Below, one piece after another: positions 15,616 to 24,730 of a DNA stretch of 64,000 bases. Both the position numbers and the translations under genes were made by a program. Numbering within the stretch: the first letter of the stretch is position 1; every line of letters starts with the position of its first letter. This DNA comes from Vreelandella halophila (GTDB lineage Bacteria; Pseudomonadota; Gammaproteobacteria; Pseudomonadales; Oleiphilaceae): the NCBI RefSeq assembly GCF_009856365.1, contig NZ_WMEX01000003.1, forward strand, positions 124,001 to 188,000, in the 5' to 3' direction. The notes beneath the pieces were generated by a model, which saw only the letters and a program-made list of their open reading frames with translations, searched no databases and had not been told where the DNA came from.

Positions 15616-17766
15616 ATGGATCCAGATAATAACGATAACAAGGTTGAAACAGCCGGGACGCCTCTGCTCATCGTCGATGACGACACAGCGGTCTGCAGCA
15701 GCCTCCATAACCTGCTCGCACACCAGGGCTACCACCCGGAGACCGCCTTCAACGGCAATGATGCCTGCCAGAAACTCGGCAGGGGCCGGTATGAGCTTGT
15801 ACTGCTGGATCTCCGCCTGCCGGATATCAGCGGGCATGAGGTCATGGCGTTTCTGGACCGTCGCGGCATCGATAGCGCCGTGGTGGTCATCAGCGGCGAC
15901 ACCTCTTTCAATGCCATCAGCCGTGCCCTGCGGCGCGGTGCCTATGACTATCTACGCAAGCCCTACGACAGTGAGGAACTGACCGCAACTGTCGAAAGCG
16001 TGCTGGAGACGCGGCAGCTGGAACAGTGTCACCAGGAGGCTCAGACACAGCTGCGCCAGTCCGAGCAGCTGCACCGCTGCATCGTGAACAGTTCACCGGA
16101 CATCGTGTTCATCCTGGACCGCAACGGCCACTTCCGGTTCCTCAACAGCAAGGTGGAATCCCTGCTCGGCTACCGCCCAGAAGACCTTGAAGGCCGGCAT
16201 ATCCGCCACCTGATCGAAGAGCAGGATGTGGGCCGGGTGGACTGGGCCTTCCGGGACCCCACCATCAGCGCCGACAACCCGCGGACCATCGAGCTCAGAC
16301 TCAAATCCCGTGGCAGTGCGCGGGGCAACCGGCATTTCGAGATCACCGCGTTCCCCATGGAGGACGAATCCGGCGCCCCCGGTGAGGCCGCCTTCCAGAT
16401 CTACGGAACGGCCCGCGACATCACCGAACGCAAGGAAGCCGAGGCCTTCATCAACTTCCAGGCCTATCACGACCTGCTCACCCGGTTGCCCAACCGGGCC
16501 CTGTTCAAGGACCGTCTGGGCCTGAGCATTTCCCAGGCGGAGCGCAACAACCAGAAGCTGGCGGTCATGTTCATCGATCTGGACCGCTTCAAGGTGGTGA
16601 ATGACAGCCTCGGCCATGCCATGGGCGACCGGCTGCTGCAGGCCGTGACGCAGCGCCTTGAGGGCTGCCTGCGCCAGGGGGACACCCTGTCACGCTTTGG
16701 CGGCGACGAATTCACCCTGCTGCTGCCCGAGATCCGGCACGCCGACGACGCCCGCACCATCGCCCGCAAGCTGATGGAGGCGCTCAGGAGCCCGTTCAAG
16801 CTCGGTGAGCACGAGGTCTATGTAGGCGTCAGCATCGGCATTGCCCTCTACCCCGAGTCAGGAAGCAAGCTTGAGGAACTGATCCAGCAGGCGGATGTGG
16901 CCATGTACCACGTCAAGGGCCGGGGCAAGGATGGCTACCAGTTCTTCACGGAATCCATGAGCGTGAACACCACCCACCGCCTCGGTATGGAGCGCGACCT
17001 GCGGCGCGCCCTCCAGGCGGGTGAACTGCGGGTCTTCTACCAGCCCCAGATCTGCCTGCGCACCGGGCTCTGTCGCGGACTTGAGGCTCTGGTACGCTGG
17101 CAGCATCCCACGCGTGGCCTGCTGCAGCCGGGGGAATTCCTGCCACTGGCCGAGGAGACCCGCCTGATCGGTGATCTCAGTGAATGGGTTCTGGCCACGG
17201 CCTGCCGCGAGATGGGTTCATGGCTGAAGAATACGGAAGAGGATGTCCGGCTGTCGGTCAACTTCTCCCCCATGCAGGTGGAGCATCCTCGATTTGTGGA
17301 TCTTCTACTCCAGAGGCTGGAGCACTATGACCTGCCTCCCGAGCGCCTGGAGATCGAGATCACCGAGAACATGATCATCAGCGATCTGGAGCAGATCAGC
17401 CTCAAGCTGGACCAGCTCTCAAGCTACGGCATCCGGATCGCTATCGATGATTTCGGTACTGGCTATTCCTCCCTCAACTACCTCCACCGGTTGCCGATCC
17501 ACACGCTCAAGGTGGATCAGAGCTTCGTGCGCAGCATCCGTCACGGCGAGGAAGGCGCCTGCATTGTCAACGCCATTACCGCCATGGCCCGCGGACTCCA
17601 GCTCGATATCGTGGCCGAGGGTGTGGAAACCCGGGACCAGCTCGCCTACCTGCGCGAACTCGGCTGCGACAGTGTCCAGGGCCATTACTTCAGTGAGGCC
17701 CGGCCCAGGGACGAACTCGCACTCTCGGACGCCTCACCGGAACCGGTGTACTACAGCGTTATCTGA
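15616..17766 (+). CDS. Response regulator-PAS-GGDEF-EAL c-di-GMP signalling protein
   Basis: The protein has 716 residues. A REC domain comes first (about residues 15-130; acidic pair VDDD, phospho-acceptor in LVLLDLRLPD, lysine in RKPYD). A PAS domain follows (about 150-280; IVNSSPDIVFILDRNGHF). The GGDEF domain (about 290-450) has intact FGGDEF and the inhibitory I-site RQGD five residues earlier. The EAL domain (about 465-710) has EALVRW, NFSPMQ, EIEITENM, AIDDFGTGYSS, VDQSFV and AEGVET. Both catalytic domains look complete, so it could make or degrade c-di-GMP depending on input. No histidine kinase is adjacent. The upstream 286-bp gap to the divergent ATPase gene holds no visible gene. 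Confidence 0.95.
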   Translation: MDPDNNDNKVETAGTPLLIVDDDTAVCSSLHNLLAHQGYHPETAFNGNDACQKLGRGRYELVLLDLRLPDISGHEVMAFLDRRGIDSAVVVISGDTSFNAISRALRRGAYDYLRKPYDSEELTATVESVLETRQLEQCHQEAQTQLRQSEQLHRCIVNSSPDIVFILDRNGHFRFLNSKVESLLGYRPEDLEGRHIRHLIEEQDVGRVDWAFRDPTISADNPRTIELRLKSRGSARGNRHFEITAFPMEDESGAPGEAAFQIYGTARDITERKEAEAFINFQAYHDLLTRLPNRALFKDRLGLSISQAERNNQKLAVMFIDLDRFKVVNDSLGHAMGDRLLQAVTQRLEGCLRQGDTLSRFGGDEFTLLLPEIRHADDARTIARKLMEALRSPFKLGEHEVYVGVSIGIALYPESGSKLEELIQQADVAMYHVKGRGKDGYQFFTESMSVNTTHRLGMERDLRRALQAGELRVFYQPQICLRTGLCRGLEALVRWQHPTRGLLQPGEFLPLAEETRLIGDLSEWVLATACREMGSWLKNTEEDVRLSVNFSPMQVEHPRFVDLLLQRLEHYDLPPERLEIEITENMIISDLEQISLKLDQLSSYGIRIAIDDFGTGYSSLNYLHRLPIHTLKVDQSFVRSIRHGEEGACIVNAITAMARGLQLDIVAEGVETRDQLAYLRELGCDSVQGHYFSEARPRDELALSDASPEPVYYSVI

Positions 17767-17874
17767 CCGGCACACGACCTTTCCCTTACCCGACGACGGC
17801 TATCCGGCCCCGGCCTTCCGGAACAATCAATGCCGGAAACATCAGAACTTCGCGCCCAGTTGTCGAACGATCAG

Positions 17875-17888
17875 ATCAGATATCTGAT
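17875..17888. promoter_or_regulatory. 14-bp palindrome upstream of the methyltransferase
   Basis: ATCAGATATCTGAT is a perfect 14-bp palindrome in the 266-bp gap between the GGDEF-EAL gene and the methyltransferase gene, about 145 bp before the latter. It is followed by two T-runs. It has operator-like symmetry, but the regulator is unknown; it could also contribute to termination of the upstream gene. Confidence 0.3.
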
Positions 17889-18032
17889 TCAAGTTGCATT
17901 TTTTGGTTTTTTCGTTAACTCGTGCAACCGGAAACTGCGGTCTGTTCCACAGAGACCCTGGCCGGATGTGTATAGCATGGTTCCTGAATCCGGTGGCCGG
18001 AACGGCCTCCAAAACCCCATTCAGGACTGGCA

Positions 18033-18695
18033 GTGCGGACCATGCAGGACAAATACAGAATCGTCGGCCCCGTTTATGATTTCCTGAGCAGCGTCTACAG
18101 CGGCAGGAGCATCGATGAGTGCAAGACGGCCATGCTCCATTCCGGGAATGTCAGCCCCGGGGATCGTGTCCTCGTAGCCGGTGTTGGCCACGGCCGGGAC
18201 GCCCTGCACGCGGCCGAACTCGGCGCCGACGTTACGGTTGTGGATGTATCGGAAACCATGCTCAACAGGTTCCGGGAACTGCTGGCCAGAGAGGCGTCCC
18301 ACCTCCATGTCCGGACGGTCCACGACGACATCATGAAGGTCACCGAGTACGAACAGTACGATATGGTGGTCGCCAATTTCTTCCTGAATGTGTTCGACCG
18401 CCCGACCATGATCGAGGTCCTGCGCCACCTGGTCAGTCTCGGCAAACCCCGGGCCCAGCTGGTGGTGGGGGATTTCATCTACCCCAGCGGCAATCCCCTG
18501 GCCCGCCTGTTCAAGAAAGGCTACTGGTACATCGCCGCCTGTTTCTTCTGGCTGTTCACCGACAACGCCTTTCACGGCATCTACAACTACCCGGCCTATC
18601 TGGAAAGTCTGGGCCTGGAAATCCGCGACAAGAAACGCTTCTCACTGCTGAACATCCATTGCTACTGGTCAATTCTTGCCGAGAAACGCGGCTGA
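18033..18695 (+). CDS. Class I SAM-dependent methyltransferase
   Basis: The protein has 220 residues. The SAM-binding motif I is DRVLVAGVGHGRDALHAAELGADVTVVDVSE, followed by HVRTVHDDI and MVVANFFLNVF. The C-terminal half contains a hydrophobic aromatic stretch (GYWYIAACFFWLFTDNAFHG), suggesting membrane association or a lipid-like substrate. In this it resembles quinone or phospholipid methyltransferases. I used the GTG at 18033 because AGGA lies 6 bases upstream; the ATG at 18042 is the alternative. The DUF2156 gene follows 31 bp downstream and is probably in the same operon. The substrate is unknown. Confidence 0.8.
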   Translation: MRTMQDKYRIVGPVYDFLSSVYSGRSIDECKTAMLHSGNVSPGDRVLVAGVGHGRDALHAAELGADVTVVDVSETMLNRFRELLAREASHLHVRTVHDDIMKVTEYEQYDMVVANFFLNVFDRPTMIEVLRHLVSLGKPRAQLVVGDFIYPSGNPLARLFKKGYWYIAACFFWLFTDNAFHGIYNYPAYLESLGLEIRDKKRFSLLNIHCYWSILAEKRG

Positions 18696-18726
18696 GGAAG
18701 CACGTATAACAATAAGGAGTCCAGCC

Positions 18727-19734
18727 ATGACGCAGCAGACCCTGGTGCTCGACGGATTCCGGGACATCCCGGAAGGTCCCATAAGCTTCTCCGAGCGGGT
18801 GGCACTGCTCAAGCAGTACGGCTCCCACTCGCAGTCGTTCTCGACACTGCAGCCCGGCATGCACTACTTCGATGTGCCCGGTGTTGGCTACATCGGCTAC
18901 ATGAAGAAATGGGGGCTGAACTTCGTGCTCTCGGATCCGGTCTGTGCTCCGGAAGACCGGGAGCTGATGCTTTCACGGTTTGAGCGCCGGGTTTCGAACG
19001 TCTGCTACGTACAGGTCTCCCGCCCGGTTATGGAAGTCCTGCACGAGCGCTTCGGTTATTACGGTACGCAGTTTGGTGCGGAATCGCGGGTGGACCTGAG
19101 CCAGTGGTCGCTCAAGGGCAAGAAGAAACAGGTCATCCGCACCGCCCTCAATCAGGCGAGGGAAGCCGGCATCACCGTCCAGGAACGGTTCAGTGATGAC
19201 CATACCCGGGAAATCTCGGACGCCTGGATCCGCACCCGCCAGTGCAAGCGCCAGGAGATCCGCTTCCTGATCCGGCCCATGGACATGGAGTACCGGGAGA
19301 ACGAACGCCACTTCTATGCCTATCAGGACGGTAAGGCCGTTGGGTTCATCTACTTCGACCCGGTCTACGAGCGCAATGAGATCGTCAGCTACGTCCCGAA
19401 CATCTCGAGGGCCAATGCCAATTTCCGGCAGGGGATTTTCTACACCATCATGGCGCACGCCATGGAAACCTTCCAGGCGGAAGGTGTGCCACGTCTCGAT
19501 CTGGGTCTCATCCCCCTGCACCTATCCGAGGAAACGGAACCGCAGGAAAGCCGCATTCTCAAGAGTCTCTGCCGGGGCGTGTACAGGCACGGCAACCGCT
19601 TCTACAACTTCAGGGGACTGGAGTTCACGAAGTCACGGTTCCGGGGTGAGATCGAGAGAACCTACTGCTGCCACAAGCCCGCGCTGCCGATGCTGGAGTT
19701 TCTGGCGGTATTCAGGTTGACGCGGCTGATCTGA
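18727..19734 (+). CDS. Stand-alone DUF2156 (phosphatidylglycerol lysyltransferase C-terminal-like) protein
   Basis: The protein has 335 residues without membrane segments. It resembles the catalytic C-terminal GNAT-like domain of MprF (DUF2156). Evidence includes GMHYFDVPGVGYIGYMKKWG near the start, LKGKKKQVIRTALNQAREAG, FYAYQDGKAVGFIYFDPVY and RLDLGLIPL near the C-terminus. MprF uses this domain to transfer aminoacyl groups from tRNA to phosphatidylglycerol. This version lacks the flippase half, so donor and acceptor are open. The ATG at 18727 has AAGGAG upstream. It sits directly after a methyltransferase with a hydrophobic patch. Its 3' end overlaps the convergent murI gene by 73 bp. Confidence 0.78.
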   Translation: MTQQTLVLDGFRDIPEGPISFSERVALLKQYGSHSQSFSTLQPGMHYFDVPGVGYIGYMKKWGLNFVLSDPVCAPEDRELMLSRFERRVSNVCYVQVSRPVMEVLHERFGYYGTQFGAESRVDLSQWSLKGKKKQVIRTALNQAREAGITVQERFSDDHTREISDAWIRTRQCKRQEIRFLIRPMDMEYRENERHFYAYQDGKAVGFIYFDPVYERNEIVSYVPNISRANANFRQGIFYTIMAHAMETFQAEGVPRLDLGLIPLHLSEETEPQESRILKSLCRGVYRHGNRFYNFRGLEFTKSRFRGEIERTYCCHKPALPMLEFLAVFRLTRLI

Positions 19735-20525
19735 GGGCCGCCCCCGCGGGTGCCGGGCTGGCTTACTTCCAGCCAGTGCCGGAGCCCCGCCGGGGGCTCC
19801 GCGGTGAACAGGAAAGTGCTGCTCCCCTGTCCGGTGCCGGTTCCATCGCCTGTAGTCTCATCCAGAAGCTGAACGACCCGTCGGGCAATGGCATCCCCGG
19901 AATCCACCCAATGCCTCACGCCCGGCATGGCCCGCGCCAGTGCCTCCCGGATCAGGGGGAAATGCGTGCACCCGAGCACCACCGTATCCGGATCGCCAGC
20001 CGCCAGGGGCTGCAGTATGGCGCGGACCTGTTCATCGTCCACCCACCCCTGCGCCAGCCCCATTTCCGCAATCCGGACCAGCTCGGAACTGCCCAGCCTC
20101 AGCACCGTGCAATCCGCGGCGTATTCATCAATCAGCGACGCCAGATAGGGCCGATCCACGGTGGCCGGCGTTGCCAGAACCCCCAGCCGCCGGTTGCGGC
20201 TCAGTGCTGCGGCGGGTTTGATGGCCGGCACAACACCAACCACCGGCAGGCGAAGCCGGGAGCGCAGCATGGGCAGCACGACGGTGCTGGCGGTATTACA
20301 GGCCACTACCACCAGATCACAGGGCCACCGGGCCAGTGCCTTCTCCACCAGAGCCACACAGCGTGCCACCACCTCATGCTCCGGCAGATCCCCATAGGGG
20401 AAGCCGGCATTGTCTCCGGCATAGACCATGTCCGCATCAGGCAGCCGGAGACGGATCGCATCCGCGATACTGAGCCCGCCGATGCCGCTGTCAAACAGCA
20501 GGATCCGGGGACAGCTCTGGTGCAT
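19662..20525 (-). CDS. murI: Glutamate racemase
   Basis: The protein has 287 residues. MurI makes D-glutamate for peptidoglycan. The two catalytic cysteines are in VVACNTAST and VLGCTHFPL. The N-terminal LFDSGIGGLSI and YAGDNAGFPYGD segments are diagnostic. The start at 20525 overlaps the nudC stop codon (ATGA). The last 24 or so residues run past the usual end and overlap the convergent DUF2156 gene. This stretch looks non-conserved (RGGGPQISRVNLNTARNSS), so an extended C-terminus through loss of an earlier stop is possible. Confidence 0.95.
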   Translation of the reverse strand: MHQSCPRILLFDSGIGGLSIADAIRLRLPDADMVYAGDNAGFPYGDLPEHEVVARCVALVEKALARWPCDLVVVACNTASTVVLPMLRSRLRLPVVGVVPAIKPAAALSRNRRLGVLATPATVDRPYLASLIDEYAADCTVLRLGSSELVRIAEMGLAQGWVDDEQVRAILQPLAAGDPDTVVLGCTHFPLIREALARAMPGVRHWVDSGDAIARRVVQLLDETTGDGTGTGQGSSTFLFTAEPPAGLRHWLEVSQPGTRGGGPQISRVNLNTARNSSIGSAGLWQQ

Positions 20526-21316
20526 CAGGCACGCCCCTGGCTGAAGGCCTGTATCAACCGCCCGGCAATGGTCCAATCTCCCGGAACCCTGGGCAGCGAA
20601 TCCCGGTGGAACCACTCCAGTGCCACCAGCTCATCCTCGGCGCGACGTAATGGGCCGCCTGCGAACCGGGCGCTGTAACCGAGCATCAGCTGATGGGGAA
20701 ACGGCCAGCTTTCGGAACCGTGATAGCGGACGTCCGCCAGCTGAACGCCGGTCTCCTCGTGGACCTCCCGTGCTACCGCCGCTTCAGCTGACTCTCCCGG
20801 CTCGATGAAACCGGCAATCAGGGTCCACAGGTCCGGTGGGTGGCGGGGGCTGCGACCAAGCAGCAGCCAGTCCCCGTCGTGGACAGCCACGATCACGCAG
20901 GGCGAGACCCGCGGGTAGTGGCGGTGATCACAGTGAGCACAGTAGAGCGTGTATTCGTGCTCATACCACTGGGTGGGACCCCCGCAGCGGCCACAGAAGG
21001 CATGATCCCGCACCCACTGGAGCCGCTGCCGGGCCGCGCCGAGGGCAGCCCGCTCGGCCGGCGAGGCGTTGGGATAGACCGAACGCAGACTCTGCCCCTC
21101 AACGCCGCTGGCACGCGCCACGTACAGCCGGTCCCGGCCCAGACAGCCCACGGGCAGCAGCTCCCCGACACTGTCTGGAAGCGCAGTAGTACTGTGGAAG
21201 AGCCCCCCTTCCGCAGCAGGATAGAGGTCCAGCCCGTCACTGAAAACGGCCACGCGCTCACGTTCCGGAGTGGCAACCGCCCAGGGATCGGCAACGAAGT
21301 CGGTCAGAGTGTCCAT
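20525..21316 (-). CDS. nudC: NADH pyrophosphatase / NAD-cap decapping Nudix hydrolase
   Basis: The protein has 263 residues. It contains a four-cysteine zinc ribbon (CGRCG and CAHC) followed by the Nudix box GFIEPGESAEAAVAREVHEETG. The NudC-specific element SESWPFPHQLM matches the SQPWPFP signature. It hydrolyses NADH and removes NAD caps from RNA 5' ends. The ATG at 21316 lacks a clear Shine-Dalgarno; a GTG at 21325, with AGGGG upstream, is an alternative. It is translationally coupled to murI downstream and divergent from plsB. Confidence 0.94.
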   Translation of the reverse strand: MDTLTDFVADPWAVATPERERVAVFSDGLDLYPAAEGGLFHSTTALPDSVGELLPVGCLGRDRLYVARASGVEGQSLRSVYPNASPAERAALGAARQRLQWVRDHAFCGRCGGPTQWYEHEYTLYCAHCDHRHYPRVSPCVIVAVHDGDWLLLGRSPRHPPDLWTLIAGFIEPGESAEAAVAREVHEETGVQLADVRYHGSESWPFPHQLMLGYSARFAGGPLRRAEDELVALEWFHRDSLPRVPGDWTIAGRLIQAFSQGRA

Positions 21317-21325
21317 GCAGGGCAC

Positions 21326-21331
21326 TATAAT
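21326..21331 (+). promoter_or_regulatory. Perfect -10 hexamer upstream of plsB
   Basis: TATAAT lies 98 bp before the plsB ATG, in the nudC-plsB divergent gap. No convincing -35 hexamer was found at 16-18 bp spacing, so an activator would probably be needed if this is the promoter. Confidence 0.35.
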
Positions 21332-21429
21332 CAGCCCCTGCCATGGCGGCAAGCAACGGGACTTTGCCGACTGCCCCGCGAGGCGTAAACTTGTCCCCGA
21401 CTCGACCACGGACCCCGAACGGAGTAGGC

Positions 21430-23937
21430 ATGGCGTTCCTGAAAGGCCCCGGAAACCTGATCCTGACCCTTCTGCGCAGACTCATCTACCTGTGGGTGCG
21501 CAGCCGTGTTCTGGGTGCCGACCGGGAGCAGCTCGGACTGGATCCGGAAAAGCCCGTCTGCTACGTGCTGCAGTACAGCTCCCTGTCGAGCCGGCTGGTG
21601 CTGGAAGAGGAACTCAAGCGCGCCGGTCTGCCCCGGGCCGAGCGACCGCTGCCCCTGGGCGAGGGCCTGAAGCATTCCTTCTTCTTTCTCTACCAGCGCC
21701 GGGGTGGTCTCCGCCGGCTCCGCCAGACACCGGTTCCCACGGAACGCTTCGAGGCGCTGGTCACCCAGGGATGCCGTACCGGCAAGGATGTCCAGATTGT
21801 ACCCGTCTCCCTGTTCTGGGGCCGTTCGCCGGACAAAGAGAAGTCCCTGCTCAAGATCATGCTCTCGGACAGCTGGTCCGTCACCGGCCCACTGCAGAAA
21901 TTCTTCACCATCCTCATGCATGGCCGGAATCTGTTTGTCCAGTTCAACCGGCCACTGTCACTCCAGGAAGCCGTCAGTGAAGCGCGCAGCGAGTCCGTGG
22001 CCCAGCGCAAACTGGCGCGCATCCTGCGGGTGCACTTCCGGCGCGTCCGCCAGGCCGTGATCGGCCCCGACCTCTCCCACCGGCGCACACTGGTGAACTC
22101 ACTGGTGCGAAGCCAGCCGGTGAAGGACGCCATCCGCGAAACAGCGGAGCACGAGGACATTCACCAGGCACGGGCGAAGGAGCGGGCCCTCAAGTACGCC
22201 CACGAGATCGCCTCGAACTTCTCGATGGTTACCATCCGCTTTCTCGAAGTCGTCCTGGGCTGGCTCTGGAACCGACTCTACGACGGTATCCGGGTGAACA
22301 ACATCGAAACCGCGCAGGAAGCGGCGCGGGATAACGCCGTTGTCTATGTGCCCTGCCACCGCTCCCACATCGACTACCTGCTGCTGTCGTTCGTCCTCTA
22401 CAAGAACGGCCTCATGCCGCCGCACATCGCGGCGGGAATCAACCTGAACATGCCCATTGTGGGCCCGCTGCTGCGCCGGGGCGGGGCCTTTTTCATGCGC
22501 CGAAGCTTCCGCGACAACCCGCTGTATTCGGCGGTATTCAATGAATACATGCACGTGATGTTCACCCGCGGCTTCTCGGTGGAATATTTCGTGGAAGGCG
22601 GGCGCAGCCGCACCGGTCGCACCCTGCAGCCGCGCCCGGGCATGCTGTCGATGACGGTCCGCAGCTTCCTGCGCGATCCGCGCAAGCCCATCGTGTTCGT
22701 ACCGGTCTACTTCGGCTACGAGAAGGTGCTGGAAGGCCGTTCCTACCTGGGCGAACTCCAGGGCACCAGGAAGAAAAAGGAAGGGCTCCTGGGCCTGATC
22801 AGCTCGGTACGCAACCTGCGGCGTTCCTTCGGCCAGGTGTCGGTCAACTTCGGTGAACCCATTGAGCTGGCCGGCGTTCTGGACGAAAAGCAGCCGCAGT
22901 GGCGTGAACAGTCGTATGACGAGGAATCCCGCCCTGAGTGGCTGCCGGACGTGGTCAACACCCTGGCCCGGCGCACCGTGACGAACCTCAACGAAGCGGC
23001 CGCCCTGAACCCAGTCAACCTGCTGGCCACTGTCATGCTGGCGACCGACCGCCTGGCCATGGACGAACAGCTGCTGGCCCGGCTGATGGAAGACCTGTGC
23101 AACCTGCTCCACAAGCAGCCCTACAGCGACCGCATGACCTTCCCTGAAGGCTCCGGCGAGGACTGGATCGCCTACAACGAGACCATGGGGCTGATTGTCC
23201 GGCGCAAGCAGAAGCTGGGCGACATCATCATGCTCGAGGGGCGGCACGCGGTTCTGATGACCTACTACCGCAACAACGTCCAGCACCTGTTCGCGATTCC
23301 CGCACTGCTGGCCAGCCTGTTCCAGAACAACAGCTCACTGGAGCGTGAACGCCTGGTGTTCCTGGCGCGCGCTATCTATCCCTACATCCAGTCAGAGCTC
23401 TTCCTGCGCTGGCCCACGGAAAGCATCGACGACGTGCTGGATACCTGGATCGACCGGCTGGTGGAGGAAGGGCTTCTCATCAGTGAAGGCAGCCTCCTGC
23501 ACCGGCCGGAACCCGGCACGGCGGATGCCGTCCGGCTCGGGGTGCTCTCCAACGGCATGATCCAGACCCTGCAGCGCTACTACCTGAGCATCGCCATACT
23601 GCAGCGCTTCGGGCCCAACACCCTGACACCGGAAGAGCTGGAGGAACAGTCCACGCTGCTGGCCGAGCGTGTATCCGTGCTGTTCGGGCTGAGCGCGCCG
23701 GAATTCTTCGACAAGACCCTGTTCCGGAACTTCATTGCCAACCTGCGGACCAACGGCATCCTGACCACGGATGAGGATGGCCGGCTGGCCTGGCGCTCGG
23801 GGCTGGAGGAAGTGGCTGAAGAGGCCCGCCTGGTGCTGAGCTCGGAGCTCCGCCAGTCGATCCTGCAGGTGACGAATGTGAGTGTTCCCATGCCGGGCGT
23901 CAAAAGCGCGGATCTTCCCGAAACGGGCCAGTCCTGA
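21430..23937 (+). CDS. plsB: Glycerol-3-phosphate 1-O-acyltransferase
   Basis: The protein has 835 residues, the usual size for proteobacterial PlsB. It acylates sn-glycerol-3-phosphate from acyl-CoA or acyl-ACP, the first step of phospholipid synthesis at the inner membrane. The four acyltransferase blocks are visible. They are PCHRSHIDYLLL (catalytic H-x4-D) near residue 310, RRGGAFFMRRSF, YFVEGGRSRTGRT and PIVFVPVYFGYEKV. The GGAG 6 bases before 21430 fixes the start. It converges with rsmJ, with only 7 bp between the stops. Confidence 0.96.
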   Translation: MAFLKGPGNLILTLLRRLIYLWVRSRVLGADREQLGLDPEKPVCYVLQYSSLSSRLVLEEELKRAGLPRAERPLPLGEGLKHSFFFLYQRRGGLRRLRQTPVPTERFEALVTQGCRTGKDVQIVPVSLFWGRSPDKEKSLLKIMLSDSWSVTGPLQKFFTILMHGRNLFVQFNRPLSLQEAVSEARSESVAQRKLARILRVHFRRVRQAVIGPDLSHRRTLVNSLVRSQPVKDAIRETAEHEDIHQARAKERALKYAHEIASNFSMVTIRFLEVVLGWLWNRLYDGIRVNNIETAQEAARDNAVVYVPCHRSHIDYLLLSFVLYKNGLMPPHIAAGINLNMPIVGPLLRRGGAFFMRRSFRDNPLYSAVFNEYMHVMFTRGFSVEYFVEGGRSRTGRTLQPRPGMLSMTVRSFLRDPRKPIVFVPVYFGYEKVLEGRSYLGELQGTRKKKEGLLGLISSVRNLRRSFGQVSVNFGEPIELAGVLDEKQPQWREQSYDEESRPEWLPDVVNTLARRTVTNLNEAAALNPVNLLATVMLATDRLAMDEQLLARLMEDLCNLLHKQPYSDRMTFPEGSGEDWIAYNETMGLIVRRKQKLGDIIMLEGRHAVLMTYYRNNVQHLFAIPALLASLFQNNSSLERERLVFLARAIYPYIQSELFLRWPTESIDDVLDTWIDRLVEEGLLISEGSLLHRPEPGTADAVRLGVLSNGMIQTLQRYYLSIAILQRFGPNTLTPEELEEQSTLLAERVSVLFGLSAPEFFDKTLFRNFIANLRTNGILTTDEDGRLAWRSGLEEVAEEARLVLSSELRQSILQVTNVSVPMPGVKSADLPETGQS

Positions 23938-23944
23938 CGGCTTG

Positions 23945-24730
23945 CTACGGAAGGGCCCGGCGGCTGTAGACGTCAAACCGGCTGCTGCGGCCCTCAACTG
24001 AGGTGGCGGGTTCCGGCCCGGGCAGCGGGTCCGCCCGGCGCGGGCGCTTGACCACCACACGGTGACGCGCGGCGGCCAGGCCCGTCTCCAGCAGTAAGGC
24101 GGCATCCCCGTCATCACCGACCACGCTCCTGGCCAGCTGCATTTCCTTGCGCACCGCGGCACTGTTGCGCTTCTCCGGAAACATCGGATCCAGGTAGACC
24201 ACATCCACAGCCTCGGGATGCTCCGCAAGCCAGTGGGTGGCGTCACCACGTTCCAGCTGCATGCGCGCGAGTCGATCCGACAGCGCCGGTTCATGTGCCG
24301 CCCGGGCCATACCATCGGCAAGCAGCTCGGCGATCACCGGTGAGCGTTCGAACAGCACCAGCTCACAGTCGAAACCGGCCAATACCAGCGCATCCTCACC
24401 CAGCCCGGCGGTGGCATCCAGGATCCGGAGTGGCCTTGAAGCCCGCCCCACGCCAATGGCCTTGACCAGCAGTTCGGCGCCGCCCTGGCGGCGGCGGTGA
24501 CCGCTGCGCCCGTGCACCCAGTCCACCCGCACCGGGCCCGGCGCCTTCTTTCCGGTCGCCTGAAGACTGATGCCCTCACCGGAAACCAGCACCAGCAACG
24601 CGGGGCTGGCCAGTTCCGCCGGTCTGTCCACCGGTTCGGGCAGACACTCGAGCCCCAGCCGCTGCGCCACTTCGGCCGCAACCGGGAGCCATTCCGGCCC
24701 GGCAGCCGCCACCTGAAGCTCAGCCACCAT
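23945..24730 (-). CDS. rsmJ: 16S rRNA (guanine1516-N2)-methyltransferase
   Basis: The protein has 261 residues. RsmJ features are VDWVHGRSGHRRRQGGAELL, the SAM motif ILDATAGLGEDALVLAGFDC, and the catalytic YLDPMFPEKRNSAAVRKEM. The C-terminal RHRVVVKRPRRADPL is also typical. It methylates N2 of G1516 in 16S rRNA. The start overlaps the stop of the small upstream gene (ATGA), implying translational coupling. Confidence 0.94.
   Translation of the reverse strand: MVAELQVAAAGPEWLPVAAEVAQRLGLECLPEPVDRPAELASPALLVLVSGEGISLQATGKKAPGPVRVDWVHGRSGHRRRQGGAELLVKAIGVGRASRPLRILDATAGLGEDALVLAGFDCELVLFERSPVIAELLADGMARAAHEPALSDRLARMQLERGDATHWLAEHPEAVDVVYLDPMFPEKRNSAAVRKEMQLARSVVGDDGDAALLLETGLAAARHRVVVKRPRRADPLPGPEPATSVEGRSSRFDVYSRRALP

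Noticed and set aside
17830-18087. Short plus-strand open frame in the gap before the methyltransferase
   Set aside because: Its start has no ribosome site, its codon use is unlike neighbours, and it overlaps the methyltransferase in another frame.
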